Source: Nitrosomonas sp. Nm34 (lineage in GTDB: Bacteria; Pseudomonadota; Gammaproteobacteria; Burkholderiales; Nitrosomonadaceae). From it: a DNA stretch of 64,000 nt. The stretch lies in contig NZ_FORD01000003.1 in assembly GCF_900113925.1 (NCBI RefSeq), positions 62,001 to 126,000 on the forward strand. The letters run 5' to 3'. The notes under the pieces are model-generated. The model was not told where the DNA came from, ran no database searches, and was given only the letters and a program-made list of their open reading frames with translations. Shown here one piece after another: positions 37,770 through 48,497 of this stretch. A program made the position numbers and the translations under genes. Positions within the stretch are counted from its first letter, which is position 1. Every line of letters starts with the position of its first letter.

Positions 37770-38417
37770 TTACTGCTTGCTTTCTCTCAAAGCATCCAGC
37801 TTCATCTGGACAATGTTCTGATAGGCACTTCTCCCACCACTCAATTTATCGATGCCTTGTTGATAAGCAATACGTGCCTCAGCTATTTTCCCAGATGCAG
37901 CCAGAATATCCCCTTTCAAATCAGCATAGAGGCCGCTAAAAGGCTCCCCATGCTGAGCATTCAGCAGATTCAAAGCTTCTTCATATTTTTTCTCATCCAA
38001 TAAAATGCCGGCCAGGCGCAGGCGTGCGATATCCTTTAGCTCGGGTTCTTTACTCCTATCGAGCACCCATTGCAGTTTATTTTTAGCTGCTTGTTGATTG
38101 CCAGCATCCGCATTGGCCTGTGCGGCAATGAGTGCTGCACGTGATGCGTATCCACTCGTAGGAAAACCTTCTGTTAACAAATGTGCCGCATCATTAATCT
38201 TGGCAGGATCACTCCCCTGCTCAATTTGCTGTTGTAAGACAGCAAATAAATCAGCAGACTGCTGCGCTTGTTGTTTGTGGTAATAATTCCATGCCTGCGT
38301 CCCGACTATCGCGGCAATAAATGCCGTCATCATGATAATGACTGTGTTGCCATGCGCCGCCCACCAGGCTTTTAGCCCCTCTATTTTTTCCTGTTCTTCT
38401 GGATTATAAGCTGCCAT
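37770..38417 (-). CDS. yfgM: YfgM-like inner-membrane tetratricopeptide protein
   Basis: 215 residues: a short cytoplasmic N-terminus (EEQEKIEGLKAWW), one membrane helix (about 22-42) and a periplasmic TPR-like domain (about 60-215). YfgM-type proteins are ancillary partners of the SecYEG translocon and the PpiD chaperone. Its place between hisS and bamB is conserved. Confidence 0.88.
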   Translation of the reverse strand: MAAYNPEEQEKIEGLKAWWAAHGNTVIIMMTAFIAAIVGTQAWNYYHKQQAQQSADLFAVLQQQIEQGSDPAKINDAAHLLTEGFPTSGYASRAALIAAQANADAGNQQAAKNKLQWVLDRSKEPELKDIARLRLAGILLDEKKYEEALNLLNAQHGEPFSGLYADLKGDILAASGKIAEARIAYQQGIDKLSGGRSAYQNIVQMKLDALRESKQ

Positions 38418-38447
38418 TTTTTCTTTGTTGATCTAGATAATTAACGA

Positions 38448-39704
38448 TTAAATTCGTTTGAGTAGCGGACCCGCTTCTACTAATCCCACTCTTACTTGTT
38501 CAGCTGCCTCACGCAATGGTTTGATGCTCACCTCACCTTCTTTTGCTTCATCATCACCGATAATGACCGCAAAACGAGCGCCGCTGCTATCCGCTTTTTT
38601 CATTTGTGATTTGAAACTGCCACCACCGCAATGCAAAATAGTATTTAACCCTTCATCACGAAACCATTCCGCTGCTTTCCAGGCAAAATCCGCTGCAAGT
38701 TCTCCCTGATGAACAACATAAATATCTGTGGTAGGGCTTGGAATTTCAATTTCATTCATCAAAGCAAGAATTCGTTCAATTCCCATCGCAAACCCACAGG
38801 CAGGCGCTGGTTTACCACCCATTTGCGTGATTAAGCCATCATAACGCCCGCCTGCGCATATTGTTCCTTGGGCGCCCAGCTTATCGGTGACCCACTCGAA
38901 TACGGTACGGTTGTAATAGTCCAATCCCCTCACCAGTTGGGGATTTATCTCAAAAGCAATACCTTGCTCGTGTAGCACACGTTGCAATGCTTCAAAATGC
39001 TGAAGTGAATCCTCATCCAGGTCATCCAATAACCTGGGTGCTCCAGCCAGAATTTCGCGCATATGCGGATTTTTACTATCGAGAATGCGTAATGGATTGC
39101 TATGCAAGCGCCTCTGAGCATCTTCATCCAGCTCATCCCGATACTGCTCAAAATACTTAATCAGTCTTGATCGATAAATGGCACGGGATTCAGTACTTCC
39201 AAGCGTACCAATTTCCAGCCGCACCCCTGAAATACCCAACTCGCGCCAAAGTCGAGCGCCCATAATAATCAGCTCTGCATCAATATCAGCGTCTGCATAG
39301 CCCAATGCTTCCACGCCAACTTGATGAAATTGACGGTAGCGCCCTTTTTGCGGACGTTCATGACGAAACATTGGCCCATAGTAATACAATCTCTGCGGTC
39401 CGGCATAAAGCAGATTATGCTCCAGTACTGCCCGCACACAGGAAGCCGTTCCTTCCGGTCGCAATGTCAGGCTGTCTCCATTCAGATGGTCCACAAACGT
39501 GTACATCTCTTTTTCAACAATATCCGTCACTGCCCCGATTGAACGTATGAATAAATCAGTCTGCTCAACGATAGGAGTACGAATATTGCGATACCCATAG
39601 CTTGCCAACCAATCTCGTACGATGTCCTCGAAAAACTCCCAACGATGGGTTTCCTTCGGCAGGATATCATTCATCCCCCGAATAGCCTGAATCAGGTTAG
39701 ACAT
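38448..39704 (-). CDS. hisS: Histidyl-tRNA synthetase
   Basis: 418 residues, class II synthetase that charges tRNA-His. Motif 2 lies in [21 protein letters not shown]; the histidine-specific blocks [15 protein letters not shown] and GRYDGLI are intact; motif 3 is in [12 protein letters not shown]. The anticodon-binding domain covers about 320-415. It overlaps ispG by 8 bp. Confidence 0.97.
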   Translation of the reverse strand: MSNLIQAIRGMNDILPKETHRWEFFEDIVRDWLASYGYRNIRTPIVEQTDLFIRSIGAVTDIVEKEMYTFVDHLNGDSLTLRPEGTASCVRAVLEHNLLYAGPQRLYYYGPMFRHERPQKGRYRQFHQVGVEALGYADADIDAELIIMGARLWRELGISGVRLEIGTLGSTESRAIYRSRLIKYFEQYRDELDEDAQRRLHSNPLRILDSKNPHMREILAGAPRLLDDLDEDSLQHFEALQRVLHEQGIAFEINPQLVRGLDYYNRTVFEWVTDKLGAQGTICAGGRYDGLITQMGGKPAPACGFAMGIERILALMNEIEIPSPTTDIYVVHQGELAADFAWKAAEWFRDEGLNTILHCGGGSFKSQMKKADSSGARFAVIIGDDEAKEGEVSIKPLREAAEQVRVGLVEAGPLLKRI

Positions 39705-40944
39705 GAACTAGTTTTCTTTGGTATTTAGTGCGTACATATTCATCAACGATGTGACGAAACTCACCGGCAATGTTATCACCTTTCAGGGTCACCGTTTTTT
39801 CTCCATCGACAAAAACGGGCGCGACTGGATTCTCTCCTGAACCAGGCAAACTAATCCCTATATTGGCATGCTTACTCTCTCCCGGACCATTGACGACACA
39901 TCCCATCACCGCCAGTGTCATGTTTTCTACTCCAACGTATTGTTCACGCCAACTGACCATTTGTTCTCGGACATAAGCTTGGATACTTTCCGCTAATTCC
40001 TGAAAATAAGTACTCGTCGTTCGTCCACAGCCCGGGCATGCTGCCACAAGGGGAACAAATGCCCGCAGACCCATGGTCTGAAGAATTTCCTGCGCCACGA
40101 TCACTTCACGTGTGCGATCCCCTCCAGGTTCAGGGGTCAGGGATATCCTGATAGTATCGCCTATTCCTTCAAACAACAGCACTGACAATGCCGCAGTTGA
40201 GGCAACAATCCCCTTCGATCCCATTCCTGCCTCTGTCAACCCCAAGTGCAGCGCATAATCACACTGGGCTGCCAGCTCACGATAGACAGCTATGAGATCT
40301 TGCACACCACTTACCTTGCATGACAATATGATGTGATCGCGAGAAAGTCCAAGTTCTTCTGCTTTAGTAGCGCTCTCCAACGCAGAAGTAATAAGAGCCT
40401 TACGCATCACTTGACCCGCATCGAGCGGCTTAGCCAATTTGGCATTTTCATCCATGATGCGTGCCAGCATTTCTGGATCTAAGCTACCCCAATTCACGCC
40501 AATTCGGACAGGCTTATCATATTTACAAGCGGTCTCTATCAGTGTGGCAAATTGCTCATCACGCTTCCTGCCATGACCTACATTGCCAGGATTGATGCGA
40601 TACTTGGCTAATGCTTTAGCGCAATCCGGATACGCTGTCAGCAATTTGTGACCATTAAAATGAAAATCACCTACCAATGGCACATGGCAACCCATATCAT
40701 CCAATCTTGCACGAATCGCTGGTACGGCCTTGGCTGCTTCCGCTGTATTAACTGTAATCCGTACTAGCTCTGAACCAGCGCGTGCCAATCGGGCAACCTG
40801 TACGGCAGTAGCCACTTCATCCGCTGTGTCGGTATTTGTCATCGACTGTACAATGACAGGCGCATCACCGCCAATCGTAATAGTACCTACACGTACACCA
40901 ACACTTATGCGTCGCGGTGAAGAAATATTGTTTTGAGACATCAT
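39697..40944 (-). CDS. ispG: 4-hydroxy-3-methylbut-2-enyl diphosphate synthase
   Basis: 415 residues. IspG converts MEcPP to HMBPP in the MEP isoprenoid pathway using a [4Fe-4S] cluster. N-terminal TIM-barrel blocks ([32 protein letters not shown]) and the cluster Cys in ACPGCGRTT and GCVVNGPGE are present. It lacks the extra central domain of plant enzymes. Its cluster need links it functionally to the SUF operon later in the window. Confidence 0.96.
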   Translation of the reverse strand: MMSQNNISSPRRISVGVRVGTITIGGDAPVIVQSMTNTDTADEVATAVQVARLARAGSELVRITVNTAEAAKAVPAIRARLDDMGCHVPLVGDFHFNGHKLLTAYPDCAKALAKYRINPGNVGHGRKRDEQFATLIETACKYDKPVRIGVNWGSLDPEMLARIMDENAKLAKPLDAGQVMRKALITSALESATKAEELGLSRDHIILSCKVSGVQDLIAVYRELAAQCDYALHLGLTEAGMGSKGIVASTAALSVLLFEGIGDTIRISLTPEPGGDRTREVIVAQEILQTMGLRAFVPLVAACPGCGRTTSTYFQELAESIQAYVREQMVSWREQYVGVENMTLAVMGCVVNGPGESKHANIGISLPGSGENPVAPVFVDGEKTVTLKGDNIAGEFRHIVDEYVRTKYQRKLVHV

Positions 40945-40994
40945 TCTATAGAGCCTGAAAAAGAACTAAAAAATTAATGGACAAAATAAGAGAT

Positions 40995-42047
40995 CTATTC
41001 CAATGAAAAGCGAGCCACATTATCGCCTTTTCGTATATAGGGCGCTAGATCAACTAATTTGCTATTGTACGTAAGATTCACACCGCTCGCATTACCAATC
41101 ACCAAATGAAGAGGCGGCATCCCTTTTACCACTTGCTCTGTACCCTTGCCATTCATTTTGACAAAAATAACTTTTTTATTGCTGTCTCTTATCTCAACCC
41201 ATGATTCCTTGGAAAAAATGAAGTGCAGTACTTTTTCGTTATTCTCCTCCGCCTCATTCACAACAGGTTCAGCAACAGCAGGTGTAACCGGAGCATGCGC
41301 TATTTCGGGTGGCCTCTTCTCTGGAGGCTCTAATGGCTCTACACTGCGTGAATGAGCTGAAAGTGTCTGAGGCAGCAATAATTCCATGGTAACCTGCCCA
41401 TTTTCAGCTTGTGAATCAGAGGAAGCAGGCGCATCCATACTATTCTTCATGATCGCCTCTTGACTCCAATTTCCCCCCTGATATACGCCGTAGCCTACTA
41501 AAACCGAAGTTAAAACCATCGCCAAAAACAATATGCCACGCCCTCCGCCCTCTCGTTTCGATGGAACCAGTGGAATGGCTTTTACCTGTTTTGCAGAGCC
41601 TTGATGAGCCAGTGCTGGAGTAGATTGAGCGAATAAATGAAGTAACGAATTCGTATCAAGTTGGAGCAAGCTACCATAATTTCGAATAAATCCCCGAAGA
41701 AATGTGCTGGAAGGAAATTTACTATAATCCTCTTCCTCTATCGCTCTGATTTGCTGTACTGATAATCTTAATCGTCTCGCCACTTCCGCCACACTCAAAC
41801 CGCGTTTTAATCTTTCAGCGCGTAATAGCTGTCCACATCCAGTGCTTGTGCTTGCATTAAGTTTCTCTTCTGGACTTGCTCCATGATCAGCAAACTCCTT
41901 ATCGGGTGCATCCATTCCGCCTTCACAAGCAGCAAGCTGAGCGGGCATGTTTGGGTGAATACCGCTATCAGAAGAAGTGGTTTCCGAAGTGATTTCTTCC
42001 AGGCTATTATCCAATACTTTTTGTTGGCCTATATCATTATTATTCAT
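40995..42047 (-). CDS. rodZ: RodZ-like helix-turn-helix membrane protein
   Basis: 350 residues. A cytoplasmic Xre-type HTH (about 75-140; LRAERLKRGLSVAEVARRLR), one membrane helix (about 170-190; GILFLAMVLTSVLVGYGVY), a Pro/Glu-rich linker and a C-terminal DUF4115 beta domain (about 275-348; VLHFIFSKESWVEIRDSNKK). RodZ links MreB filaments to the cell-wall elongation machinery. It overlaps pilW by 8 bp. Confidence 0.88.
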   Translation of the reverse strand: MNNNDIGQQKVLDNSLEEITSETTSSDSGIHPNMPAQLAACEGGMDAPDKEFADHGASPEEKLNASTSTGCGQLLRAERLKRGLSVAEVARRLRLSVQQIRAIEEEDYSKFPSSTFLRGFIRNYGSLLQLDTNSLLHLFAQSTPALAHQGSAKQVKAIPLVPSKREGGGRGILFLAMVLTSVLVGYGVYQGGNWSQEAIMKNSMDAPASSDSQAENGQVTMELLLPQTLSAHSRSVEPLEPPEKRPPEIAHAPVTPAVAEPVVNEAEENNEKVLHFIFSKESWVEIRDSNKKVIFVKMNGKGTEQVVKGMPPLHLVIGNASGVNLTYNSKLVDLAPYIRKGDNVARFSLE

Positions 42048-42831
42048 GATTTAATCTCCCTTCCCGCAGGGCTATTGCCTCATTTGAATCAGGAAAACGT
42101 CTTTGTAACTGAAAAGCATAGCTTGCTTCAGCCTGATAATCTCCAATTGTACGTTCAATTTGAATGGCCAACCATAAGCTTTCTGGCGAAAGCGAATAAG
42201 CTTGCATATAGGAAATAATATTTGATTTGGCTGTTTTAAGATCTCCACGTCTGAAATCAATCTCGATTAACCCAAGTACTGCCAGCGGATAGTTGGGGCG
42301 AATTACCAAGGCTTTCTGGAAAAAATCTTTAGCTTGTGCAAATTCATTACGTTTTAGCACACAAATTCCGGCATTCGAATATGTTTTTTCGGGCGTTTCA
42401 TAAAGGGAGTTTCTGATTGCACTCATAAAATGATCCACTGCCAGAGCCACCTCTTCAGGATGGCGCTGACAAAGAAACCACCCAAAATTATTGTGTACGT
42501 CAGAATCATTAGGATCTATTTTAAGTGCACGCTCAAAATTCAAGCGCGCAAGCCCATCTTCGTGCAAATTCATATAGACCAGGCCGAGTACGTTATAAGC
42601 AGGTGCATAGTCCGGATTTGCTCGTAATGCGATTTCAGCTTCTTCTATAGCGACTTTGTACTGACCACGACTGTAATATTGCCCGGCGAGTTCGGCATGA
42701 ATCTTGACACTTTGTTGAGATCGCTTTCTTGTTTCTTCTGCAGCTTGTTCCATCTCTTTCCCAGGTAGCTGGGCACATCCTGTGACTACGCCAGCAAACA
42801 CTCCCAGCAAACCCGCCAGCACCTTTTTCAT
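42040..42831 (-). CDS. pilW: Type IV pilus biogenesis/stability lipoprotein PilW (PilF)
   Basis: 263 residues. A signal peptide with lipobox VVTGC is followed by six or so TPR motifs (for example [39 protein letters not shown]). PilW/PilF is an outer-membrane lipoprotein required for PilQ secretin assembly. No other pilus genes are adjacent; the position between rlmN and rodZ is the conserved one. Confidence 0.9.
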   Translation of the reverse strand: MKKVLAGLLGVFAGVVTGCAQLPGKEMEQAAEETRKRSQQSVKIHAELAGQYYSRGQYKVAIEEAEIALRANPDYAPAYNVLGLVYMNLHEDGLARLNFERALKIDPNDSDVHNNFGWFLCQRHPEEVALAVDHFMSAIRNSLYETPEKTYSNAGICVLKRNEFAQAKDFFQKALVIRPNYPLAVLGLIEIDFRRGDLKTAKSNIISYMQAYSLSPESLWLAIQIERTIGDYQAEASYAFQLQRRFPDSNEAIALREGRLNHE

Positions 42832-43988
42832 CCAGCTATCTTCGTGACACTGCGATTTACCCGCCGGGTTTTATCCAGCACCTGGCCAGCCAATTGGCCG
42901 CACGCCGCATCGATATCATCACCGCGTGTTTTACGCACTGTGGTTATGAGACCTGCTTGCAGCAACGCATCGCGAAAAATTCGTATCGCTTCTGGTGAGG
43001 ATCGCTTATAGCCCGATTCGGCAAATGAATTGAACGGAATCAAATTCAATTTACAGGGAATTTTTTTCACCAACTGCACCAATTCATGGGCATGTTCAAT
43101 ACTGTCATTCACACCATCAAGCATGACATATTCGAATGTCACAAAATCTCTAGGGGCAGCCTGGAGATAGCGTTCACACGCAGCCAATAACATTTTGATG
43201 GGATATTTCTTATTAATGGGCACCAACTGATCACGCAAAGCATCATTCGGCGCATGCAAAGAAACCGCCAAAGCAACGGGACAGCGCTCGCGCAACCTAT
43301 CCATTGCAGGTACCAGACCGGAAGTGCTGACAGTGACTTTTCGCCTGGATAACCCATAAGTGTTGTCGTCCAACATCAAGTCCAGCGCAGTGACGACATT
43401 CTCAAAATTAGCCAATGGTTCACCCATACCCATCAGCACGACATTACTAATAGCCCGGCCTATATTTTTTTCCTGATGAGGTATCCTTCCATTGGTAGAA
43501 TTTTCTGGCAGAAAAGAAGTTTCATGAGCCTTTTCAGTTTTGAGCATTTTGTTTGCCCACCATAACTGGCCGATGATTTCCGCCACCGTCAAATTACGGT
43601 TAAACCCCTGCTTGCCCGTTGAACAAAAACTGCATGCAAGGGCGCATCCCACCTGACTGGAAATGCACAGCGTGCCACGATTAACTTCAGGAATGAAAAC
43701 CATTTCAACAGCATTTCCTGCACCCGTTGACAACAACCATTTACGGGTACCATCTGCAGCAACATGATCATTAATAACTTCAGGTGAGCGAATGATGGAA
43801 AGGGCAGTGAGTTTCTCTCGAAATGCTTTTGCCAGGTCACTCATCTCAGAAAAATCCGATATGCCTAGTTGATGTATCCAGCGCAGCAATTGTTTCGCAC
43901 GATAGGGTTTTTCTCCCATATCCGTGCAGAAACGCGTGAGGCCAGCCGAATCAAAATCAAGTAAATTAATAGCCATATTCATAAGCAA
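42828..43988 (-). CDS. rlmN: Dual-specificity 23S rRNA/tRNA adenine C2 methyltransferase
   Basis: 386 residues. A radical-SAM enzyme that methylates A2503 of 23S rRNA and A37 of several tRNAs. The cluster motif is [11 protein letters not shown] (CxxxCxxC), followed by [12 protein letters not shown] and [15 protein letters not shown]; the C-terminal methyl-carrying Cys is expected in [13 protein letters not shown]. There is an extra segment of about 25 residues ([14 protein letters not shown]) before GMGEP. Overlaps pilW by 4 bp. Confidence 0.95.
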   Translation of the reverse strand: MLMNMAINLLDFDSAGLTRFCTDMGEKPYRAKQLLRWIHQLGISDFSEMSDLAKAFREKLTALSIIRSPEVINDHVAADGTRKWLLSTGAGNAVEMVFIPEVNRGTLCISSQVGCALACSFCSTGKQGFNRNLTVAEIIGQLWWANKMLKTEKAHETSFLPENSTNGRIPHQEKNIGRAISNVVLMGMGEPLANFENVVTALDLMLDDNTYGLSRRKVTVSTSGLVPAMDRLRERCPVALAVSLHAPNDALRDQLVPINKKYPIKMLLAACERYLQAAPRDFVTFEYVMLDGVNDSIEHAHELVQLVKKIPCKLNLIPFNSFAESGYKRSSPEAIRIFRDALLQAGLITTVRKTRGDDIDAACGQLAGQVLDKTRRVNRSVTKIAG

Positions 43989-44011
43989 AGCTATCTTGGC
44001 TGCAAATTATT

Positions 44012-44437
44012 TTAGCGCGAATAAACATCCAAAGTAGGAAAAAAGCAGGCAATTTCCACTGCTGCCGTCTCAGCTGCATCCGAGCCATGCACCGCATTTG
44101 CATCGATACTCTCGGCAAAATCAGCACGGATAGTTCCTTTTTCAGCTTTTTTAGGATCGGTTGCTCCCATCAATTCTCGGTTCTTACTGATAGCGTTTTC
44201 TCCTTCAAGCACCTGAACCATGACAGGTCCAGAAATCATAAATTCCACTAAATCATTGAAAAAAGGACGCCCACGATGAACTGCATAGAAAGTCTCAGCT
44301 TCCCTTTTAGACAAATGTGCCATACGTGCTGCGATAATTTTTAACCCCGCCTGCTCAAATCTCGAATAAATCTGGCCAATGATATTTTTTGCAACTGCAT
44401 CCGGCTTAATAATCGATAACGTTCTTTCAACAGCCAT
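44012..44437 (-). CDS. ndk: Nucleoside diphosphate kinase
   Basis: 141 residues, full length. It equalises nucleoside triphosphate pools. The active-site His lies in the divergent-looking but conserved segment [18 protein letters not shown] (VHGSD), with [15 protein letters not shown] at the N-terminus. The frame extends to a GTG at 44449, but GGAG precedes the ATG at 44437. It is the first gene of the nine-gene run. Confidence 0.97.
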   Translation of the reverse strand: MAVERTLSIIKPDAVAKNIIGQIYSRFEQAGLKIIAARMAHLSKREAETFYAVHRGRPFFNDLVEFMISGPVMVQVLEGENAISKNRELMGATDPKKAEKGTIRADFAESIDANAVHGSDAAETAAVEIACFFPTLDVYSR

Positions 44438-44449
44438 TAAATACTCCAC

Positions 44450-44875
44450 AAAATTAACAAATCAAAATAAAGCACTATTCTAACAAAAAATATATATTGA
44501 TTCTGAAAAAGAGCGCTTAAGACAAGATGTTATGATTGACTAAATCAGCTGGCGCATTCCACTCAGCCCTCAATATTTAATTGATTTCATTTTATAACAC
44601 TTTAGTATTGACAGTTTCATAATTAGACAAGGATAATGTTATGATTCTCCGAAGAAAGCACTTTGAATGCTCACAATGAACTATTATCCTAGATCTCATA
44701 TTTTCCTAATTTTTTAATCTGAATATCAGATACATTCATATTATTTTTTCTGTCATATCCATCCGGATTTAAAACTTCAACGCAGGACCGGTAAACTAAA
44801 AGCCTATCTGACCCCATAAGGTTCAAACATGTTTTTTCAATTTTTCGAATGCAAATCTGTCACGGAGCTTGGTTT
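44450..44875. other. Intergenic stretch between ndk and the aminotransferase
   Basis: About 425 A+T-rich bases between divergent genes. It holds the promoter at 44608-44637 and then about 230 bp of untranslated leader. I could not match the leader to a known riboswitch. Confidence 0.5.
44608..44637 (+). promoter_or_regulatory. Sigma70-like promoter, aminotransferase gene
   Basis: TTGACA (44608-44613) and GATAAT (44632-44637) with an 18 bp spacer. It points to the class III aminotransferase gene and would give a leader of about 230 nt. Confidence 0.55.
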
Positions 44876-46261
44876 ATGAATATCCAGGAACTCATTCGAC
44901 AACGCGGCAGAGAAAATTTCACCTTACACGATCTCTATCTCAATAGTCAGATGGTAAAGGTGTTAAAAACAATAGGCTTTGATCGTCATTATGTAAAGGC
45001 TGAGGGCGCTTATCTTTTTGATGATCAAGACAATCGCTATCTTGATTTACTAAGCGGCTTCGGAGTATTCTCCTTAGGGCGCAATCATCCTCAAATTGTC
45101 CAAGCACTGAAAGACGTTCTTAGCGCAGAGCTTCCCAATTTGGTGCAACTCGATGTCTCGTTACTGTCGGGCATATTAGCAGAAAAGCTGGTAGCCATTA
45201 GTCCAGAAGGTCTGGATCGCGTTTTTTTTGCTAACTCTGGAACAGAAACAGTCGAAGCAGCGATCAAATTCAGCCGTTATGCCACAGGTAAATCTAAAAT
45301 TATTTACTGCCGGGGAGGGTATCATGGTCTTAGCCTCGGCTCACTTTCTGCTACCGGAGATACTCACTATAAACAAGGATTTGGCCCGCTAGTGCCGGAT
45401 TTTATTGAAGTACCTTTTGGAGATCTCGCTGCTTTGGAAAGAGCACTTTCCCAGAAAGATGTGGCCGCCTTTATAACCGAGCCGATCCAAGGACATGGTG
45501 TCTGGATACCAGATGATCATTACTTGCCGCAAGCGGCTGAGCTAACCCGGCGTTATGAAGCATTATTTATAGCGGATGAAGTACAAACGGGATTGGGACG
45601 TACTGGTAAATGGTGGGCTGTAGAACACTGGTCCGTCACCCCGGATATACTTTGTATGGCAAAAGCGCTATCAGGAGGGTTTATTCCTGTTGGCGCACTG
45701 GTCTGTAAAGAATGGATATTTGATCGTGTTTTTAATCGCATGGACCGCGCTGTCGTTCATGGCAGCACTTTCGGCAAAAGTAATCTTGCCATGGCCGCTG
45801 GATTGGCTACTTTAGAGGTATTAGAATCAGAGAATCTGATCGAAAAATCTGCTCAATCCGGGCAAGCTATTATCAATGCACTGCAACCTCTTGTCGGAGA
45901 ATATGAATGTCTGAAGGAAATTCGAGGAAAAGGTATGATGATTGCGTTAGAATTTACTGAACCACATAGCCTGTCTCTTAAAATGTCCTGGAAAATGTTA
46001 GAAGCGACTAACAAGGGATTATTCTCGCAAATGATTACTGTCCCTTTATTTTCCCGGCATCGCATTCTATCCCAGGTAGCCGGGCACGGCATGAATATCG
46101 TCAAGTTTATTCCACCACTCATACTGACAGAATCCGATATCAAGTGGATAATAGATGCGACCAAGTCTGTTATTCATGATGCACATCGCGGCCCTGCTGC
46201 CGTTTGGGATTTAGGTAAAACGCTTGCGACTAAAGCCCTGCGAAGAAAAGTCAGTACTTAA
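44876..46261 (+). CDS. Class III aminotransferase, HpnO-like
   Basis: 461 residues of the PLP fold-type I class III family. The PLP Lys is in MAKALSGGFIP, the cofactor Asp in LFIADEVQTGLGRTG, and the phosphate-binding SGTETVEAAIKF is intact. The N-terminus (YLNSQMVKVLKTIGFD then YLFDDQDNRYLDLLSGFGVF) and the long C-terminal tail resemble HpnO, the aminotransferase that makes aminobacteriohopanetriol; acetylornithine-type function is the alternative. The ATG at 44876 has a CGGAG ribosome site; the frame opens at 44849. No other hopanoid gene is nearby. Confidence 0.75.
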   Translation: MNIQELIRQRGRENFTLHDLYLNSQMVKVLKTIGFDRHYVKAEGAYLFDDQDNRYLDLLSGFGVFSLGRNHPQIVQALKDVLSAELPNLVQLDVSLLSGILAEKLVAISPEGLDRVFFANSGTETVEAAIKFSRYATGKSKIIYCRGGYHGLSLGSLSATGDTHYKQGFGPLVPDFIEVPFGDLAALERALSQKDVAAFITEPIQGHGVWIPDDHYLPQAAELTRRYEALFIADEVQTGLGRTGKWWAVEHWSVTPDILCMAKALSGGFIPVGALVCKEWIFDRVFNRMDRAVVHGSTFGKSNLAMAAGLATLEVLESENLIEKSAQSGQAIINALQPLVGEYECLKEIRGKGMMIALEFTEPHSLSLKMSWKMLEATNKGLFSQMITVPLFSRHRILSQVAGHGMNIVKFIPPLILTESDIKWIIDATKSVIHDAHRGPAAVWDLGKTLATKALRRKVST

Positions 46262-46336
46262 CAATGGCATAAAAACGGTATTTAAAATAGTTTATGACCA
46301 CTCCTGACTTATGGAGGCGCATTCCACCTCGCTCTT

Positions 46337-47044
46337 TTATGAGCTGAACGCCACATGCTGCTTCCATAAGCACTTTCCCTTGCTTTCTTTATCAATATTC
46401 TCAAGCTGCTGCGAGTGCAATTCAAGCTCCTTCTCACCGGCAGGTAATATTATTAAATGCAAATTCTCAGCAATGACTGCCGAGTCAATGGATAAGGGCG
46501 TGATATCCAATTCCATCAACAAACTTTCTTGCCCTCTGGTCATAGCTAAATAAACCTCGGCCAGAAGCTCTGCATCCATTAATGCACCATGTAAGGTGCG
46601 CTTCGAATTATCGATTTGATAGCGCTCACACAAGGCATCCAAATTATTCCGTTTACCTGGATGAATCTCCTTGGCAATAACAAGTGTATCGGAGATCTCA
46701 GAGCAGTAATTTTTTAGTGGTAGTTGCTTGACCAGCCCTAATTCATGATCAAGAAATCCTACATCAAACGGTGCATTGTGAATAAGAAGCTCCGCACCTT
46801 CAATGAAATCCAGAAAAGCAGCACAAATATCACGAAATTTTTGTTTGTCCTGCAGAAACTCGCTGGTTAAACCGTGTATTTGCAGCGCACTTGCTTCGCT
46901 TTCCCGCTCAGGATTCAAGTAATAATGAAAATGACGACCCGTCAATTGCCGGTTATACATTTCGACGGCCGCTATCTCAACAATTCGATGGCCCAATTTA
47001 GGGTCTAAACCAGTGGTTTCGGTATCAATAAAAACTTTACGCAT
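46337..47044 (-). CDS. dnaQ: DNA polymerase III epsilon subunit (proofreading exonuclease)
   Basis: 235 residues. The DEDDh exonuclease domain (1-180) shows Exo I FIDTETTGLD, Exo II LLIHNAPFDVGFLDHEL and Exo III with the catalytic His and Asp in TLHGALMDAELLAEVY. The C-terminal tail binds the polymerase alpha subunit. It begins at the last base of the rnhA stop codon, the common rnhA-dnaQ arrangement. Confidence 0.95.
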   Translation of the reverse strand: MRKVFIDTETTGLDPKLGHRIVEIAAVEMYNRQLTGRHFHYYLNPERESEASALQIHGLTSEFLQDKQKFRDICAAFLDFIEGAELLIHNAPFDVGFLDHELGLVKQLPLKNYCSEISDTLVIAKEIHPGKRNNLDALCERYQIDNSKRTLHGALMDAELLAEVYLAMTRGQESLLMELDITPLSIDSAVIAENLHLIILPAGEKELELHSQQLENIDKESKGKCLWKQHVAFSS

Positions 47045-47550
47045 CAGCTATTTACCTTATCGCTCGAGCTTCCTTTTCTTGTGATGACAGATGTTACTCC
47101 CTGGTTAGCCAGTTCATCTGCTCGCTCATTACCCTCATGCCCCATATGCCCGCGTACCCAGCACCATTCGATTTGATATTGCTGTGACAAATGATCAAGT
47201 TCTCTCCACAATTCTTCATTCTTGACTGGCTTTTTATCAGCAGTACGCCAGCCCCGATTTTTCCAGGCATATATCCATTCACTGATACCTTTCTGTACAT
47301 ACTGTGAATCAGTATAGAGGTGTATTTTGCAAGATTGCCTTGAAATAGGCAGCGATGCTAACGCTTGTAAGGCACGAATTGCCGAGATCAATTCCATCCG
47401 ATTATTAGTCGTGCTTGCTTCACCACCAAATAATTCCCATGTACTTGCCTGGTATTTCAGCAAAACACCCCACCCCCCTATGCCTGGATTACCCTTACAG
47501 GCACCATCCGTAAATATTTCCACTACGCATGCAGCATCTTGCATATTCAT
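47044..47550 (-). CDS. rnhA: Ribonuclease HI
   Basis: 168 residues. It cleaves RNA in RNA-DNA hybrids. The four acidic catalytic residues are in [12 protein letters not shown] (Asp), [10 protein letters not shown] (Glu), LYTDSQYV (Asp) and ERADELAN (Asp); the basic protrusion [20 protein letters not shown] is present. The start may be either of two ATGs (47550 or 47544). Upstream gene of the rnhA-dnaQ pair. Confidence 0.96.
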   Translation of the reverse strand: MNMQDAACVVEIFTDGACKGNPGIGGWGVLLKYQASTWELFGGEASTTNNRMELISAIRALQALASLPISRQSCKIHLYTDSQYVQKGISEWIYAWKNRGWRTADKKPVKNEELWRELDHLSQQYQIEWCWVRGHMGHEGNERADELANQGVTSVITRKGSSSDKVNS

Positions 47551-47597
47551 AACTACTACTTTATATTTATTTTATGATTAGTTGTCGAGCATAATTA

Positions 47598-47697
47598 TTC
47601 CCTTTCTAAATCAAAACTGGCTTTGTCGGCTTCACCTTGTCGTATGTTTGATACTGCCTGCAGCTCGCCTTCGCATCACTTTTAATTAGAAAGGGAA
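47598..47697. repeat. Dispersed ~100 bp palindromic-ended repeat, copy 4
   Basis: The ends TTCCCTTTCTAAATCAAAA and TTTAATTAGAAAGGGAA pair with each other. Compared with copy 3 both arms carry the matching change A to C and T to G (CCA to CCC, TGG to GGG), so the pairing is kept. The core is CTTTGTCGGCTTCACCTTGT...CAGCTCGCCTTCGCATCA. Confidence 0.8.
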
Positions 47698-47703
47698 CTA
47701 CAC

Positions 47704-48465
47704 TTACTTTACAGTATTTTTGAATTTTTGCGTCGCTGGCACAATTTTTCTTTTGCTAGACAGCTTATTTTCCCAACAAGGTTTAATGATACGCATGCCA
47801 TGGATTTGCTTGACCGCGTGCAAGAAATAAACTCCTCCGGAAATTGGCCACCAACGATCTCCTGCAGCCTCCATAAAATGGAAACGTTTTATCCATTTCT
47901 CTTTACTGAAAGGAGGGGCATAACAGCCGAGTCGCCCTCCAACAATCTCAAAATCGAGCAGTTTCAACCAATCCTTAAGACGAGGCAATGCGATGAATTG
48001 GCCATACCAGGGAAATTCATTTCTCGCTGTTTTCCAATACCGAGTCACCCCCCAAAGGCTGAATGGGTTAAAACCGCTGATCACGACATGTCCCTCCGGT
48101 ATCAATACACGATGTACTTCGCGCAGAATCTGATGTGGATTAGAATTGAATTCCAGTATATGCGGCAATAATACCAGATCTATACTGCCACTTTCGATAG
48201 GCAGGAAATCTGGTAACGCATAAAAGGATGCACCAGGACTAATGCCAAGACGAAATTGATAAGGGATACGGTTAGCACATAAAAAATTCAATTGAGGAAA
48301 ACCAATTTGCAAAGCGTTATAACCAAAAATATTAATAACCGCTTGATCAAAATAGCCTTGCTCCTCCTCAAGCAAATATTGGCCGAGCGAGGTTTCAAAC
48401 CATTGCTGCATAGTCCGAGCATGCAGAGAGAGCGTCATGATGCTGTTAGCACTCAGCCTTTTCAT
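47704..48465 (-). CDS. SAM-dependent methyltransferase (class I, UbiE-like)
   Basis: 253 residues. The methyltransferase core (about 60-170) has FYALPDFLPIESGSIDLVLL and PHILEFNSNPHQILREVHRVL, then GHVVISGFNPFSLWG, typical of methyltransferase domain 11. The usual Gly-rich motif I is poorly conserved (RLGISPGASFYAL), so activity is less certain. In many proteobacteria a similar gene is found next to gloB and rnhA-dnaQ, as here. The start may be 48465 or the internal ATG at 48438. It is divergent from gloB with only 32 bp between them. Confidence 0.8.
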   Translation of the reverse strand: MKRLSANSIMTLSLHARTMQQWFETSLGQYLLEEEQGYFDQAVINIFGYNALQIGFPQLNFLCANRIPYQFRLGISPGASFYALPDFLPIESGSIDLVLLPHILEFNSNPHQILREVHRVLIPEGHVVISGFNPFSLWGVTRYWKTARNEFPWYGQFIALPRLKDWLKLLDFEIVGGRLGCYAPPFSKEKWIKRFHFMEAAGDRWWPISGGVYFLHAVKQIHGMRIIKPCWENKLSSKRKIVPATQKFKNTVK

Positions 48466-48497
48466 AAATATTTTTTTATTAAACCGAGAAAAACACC

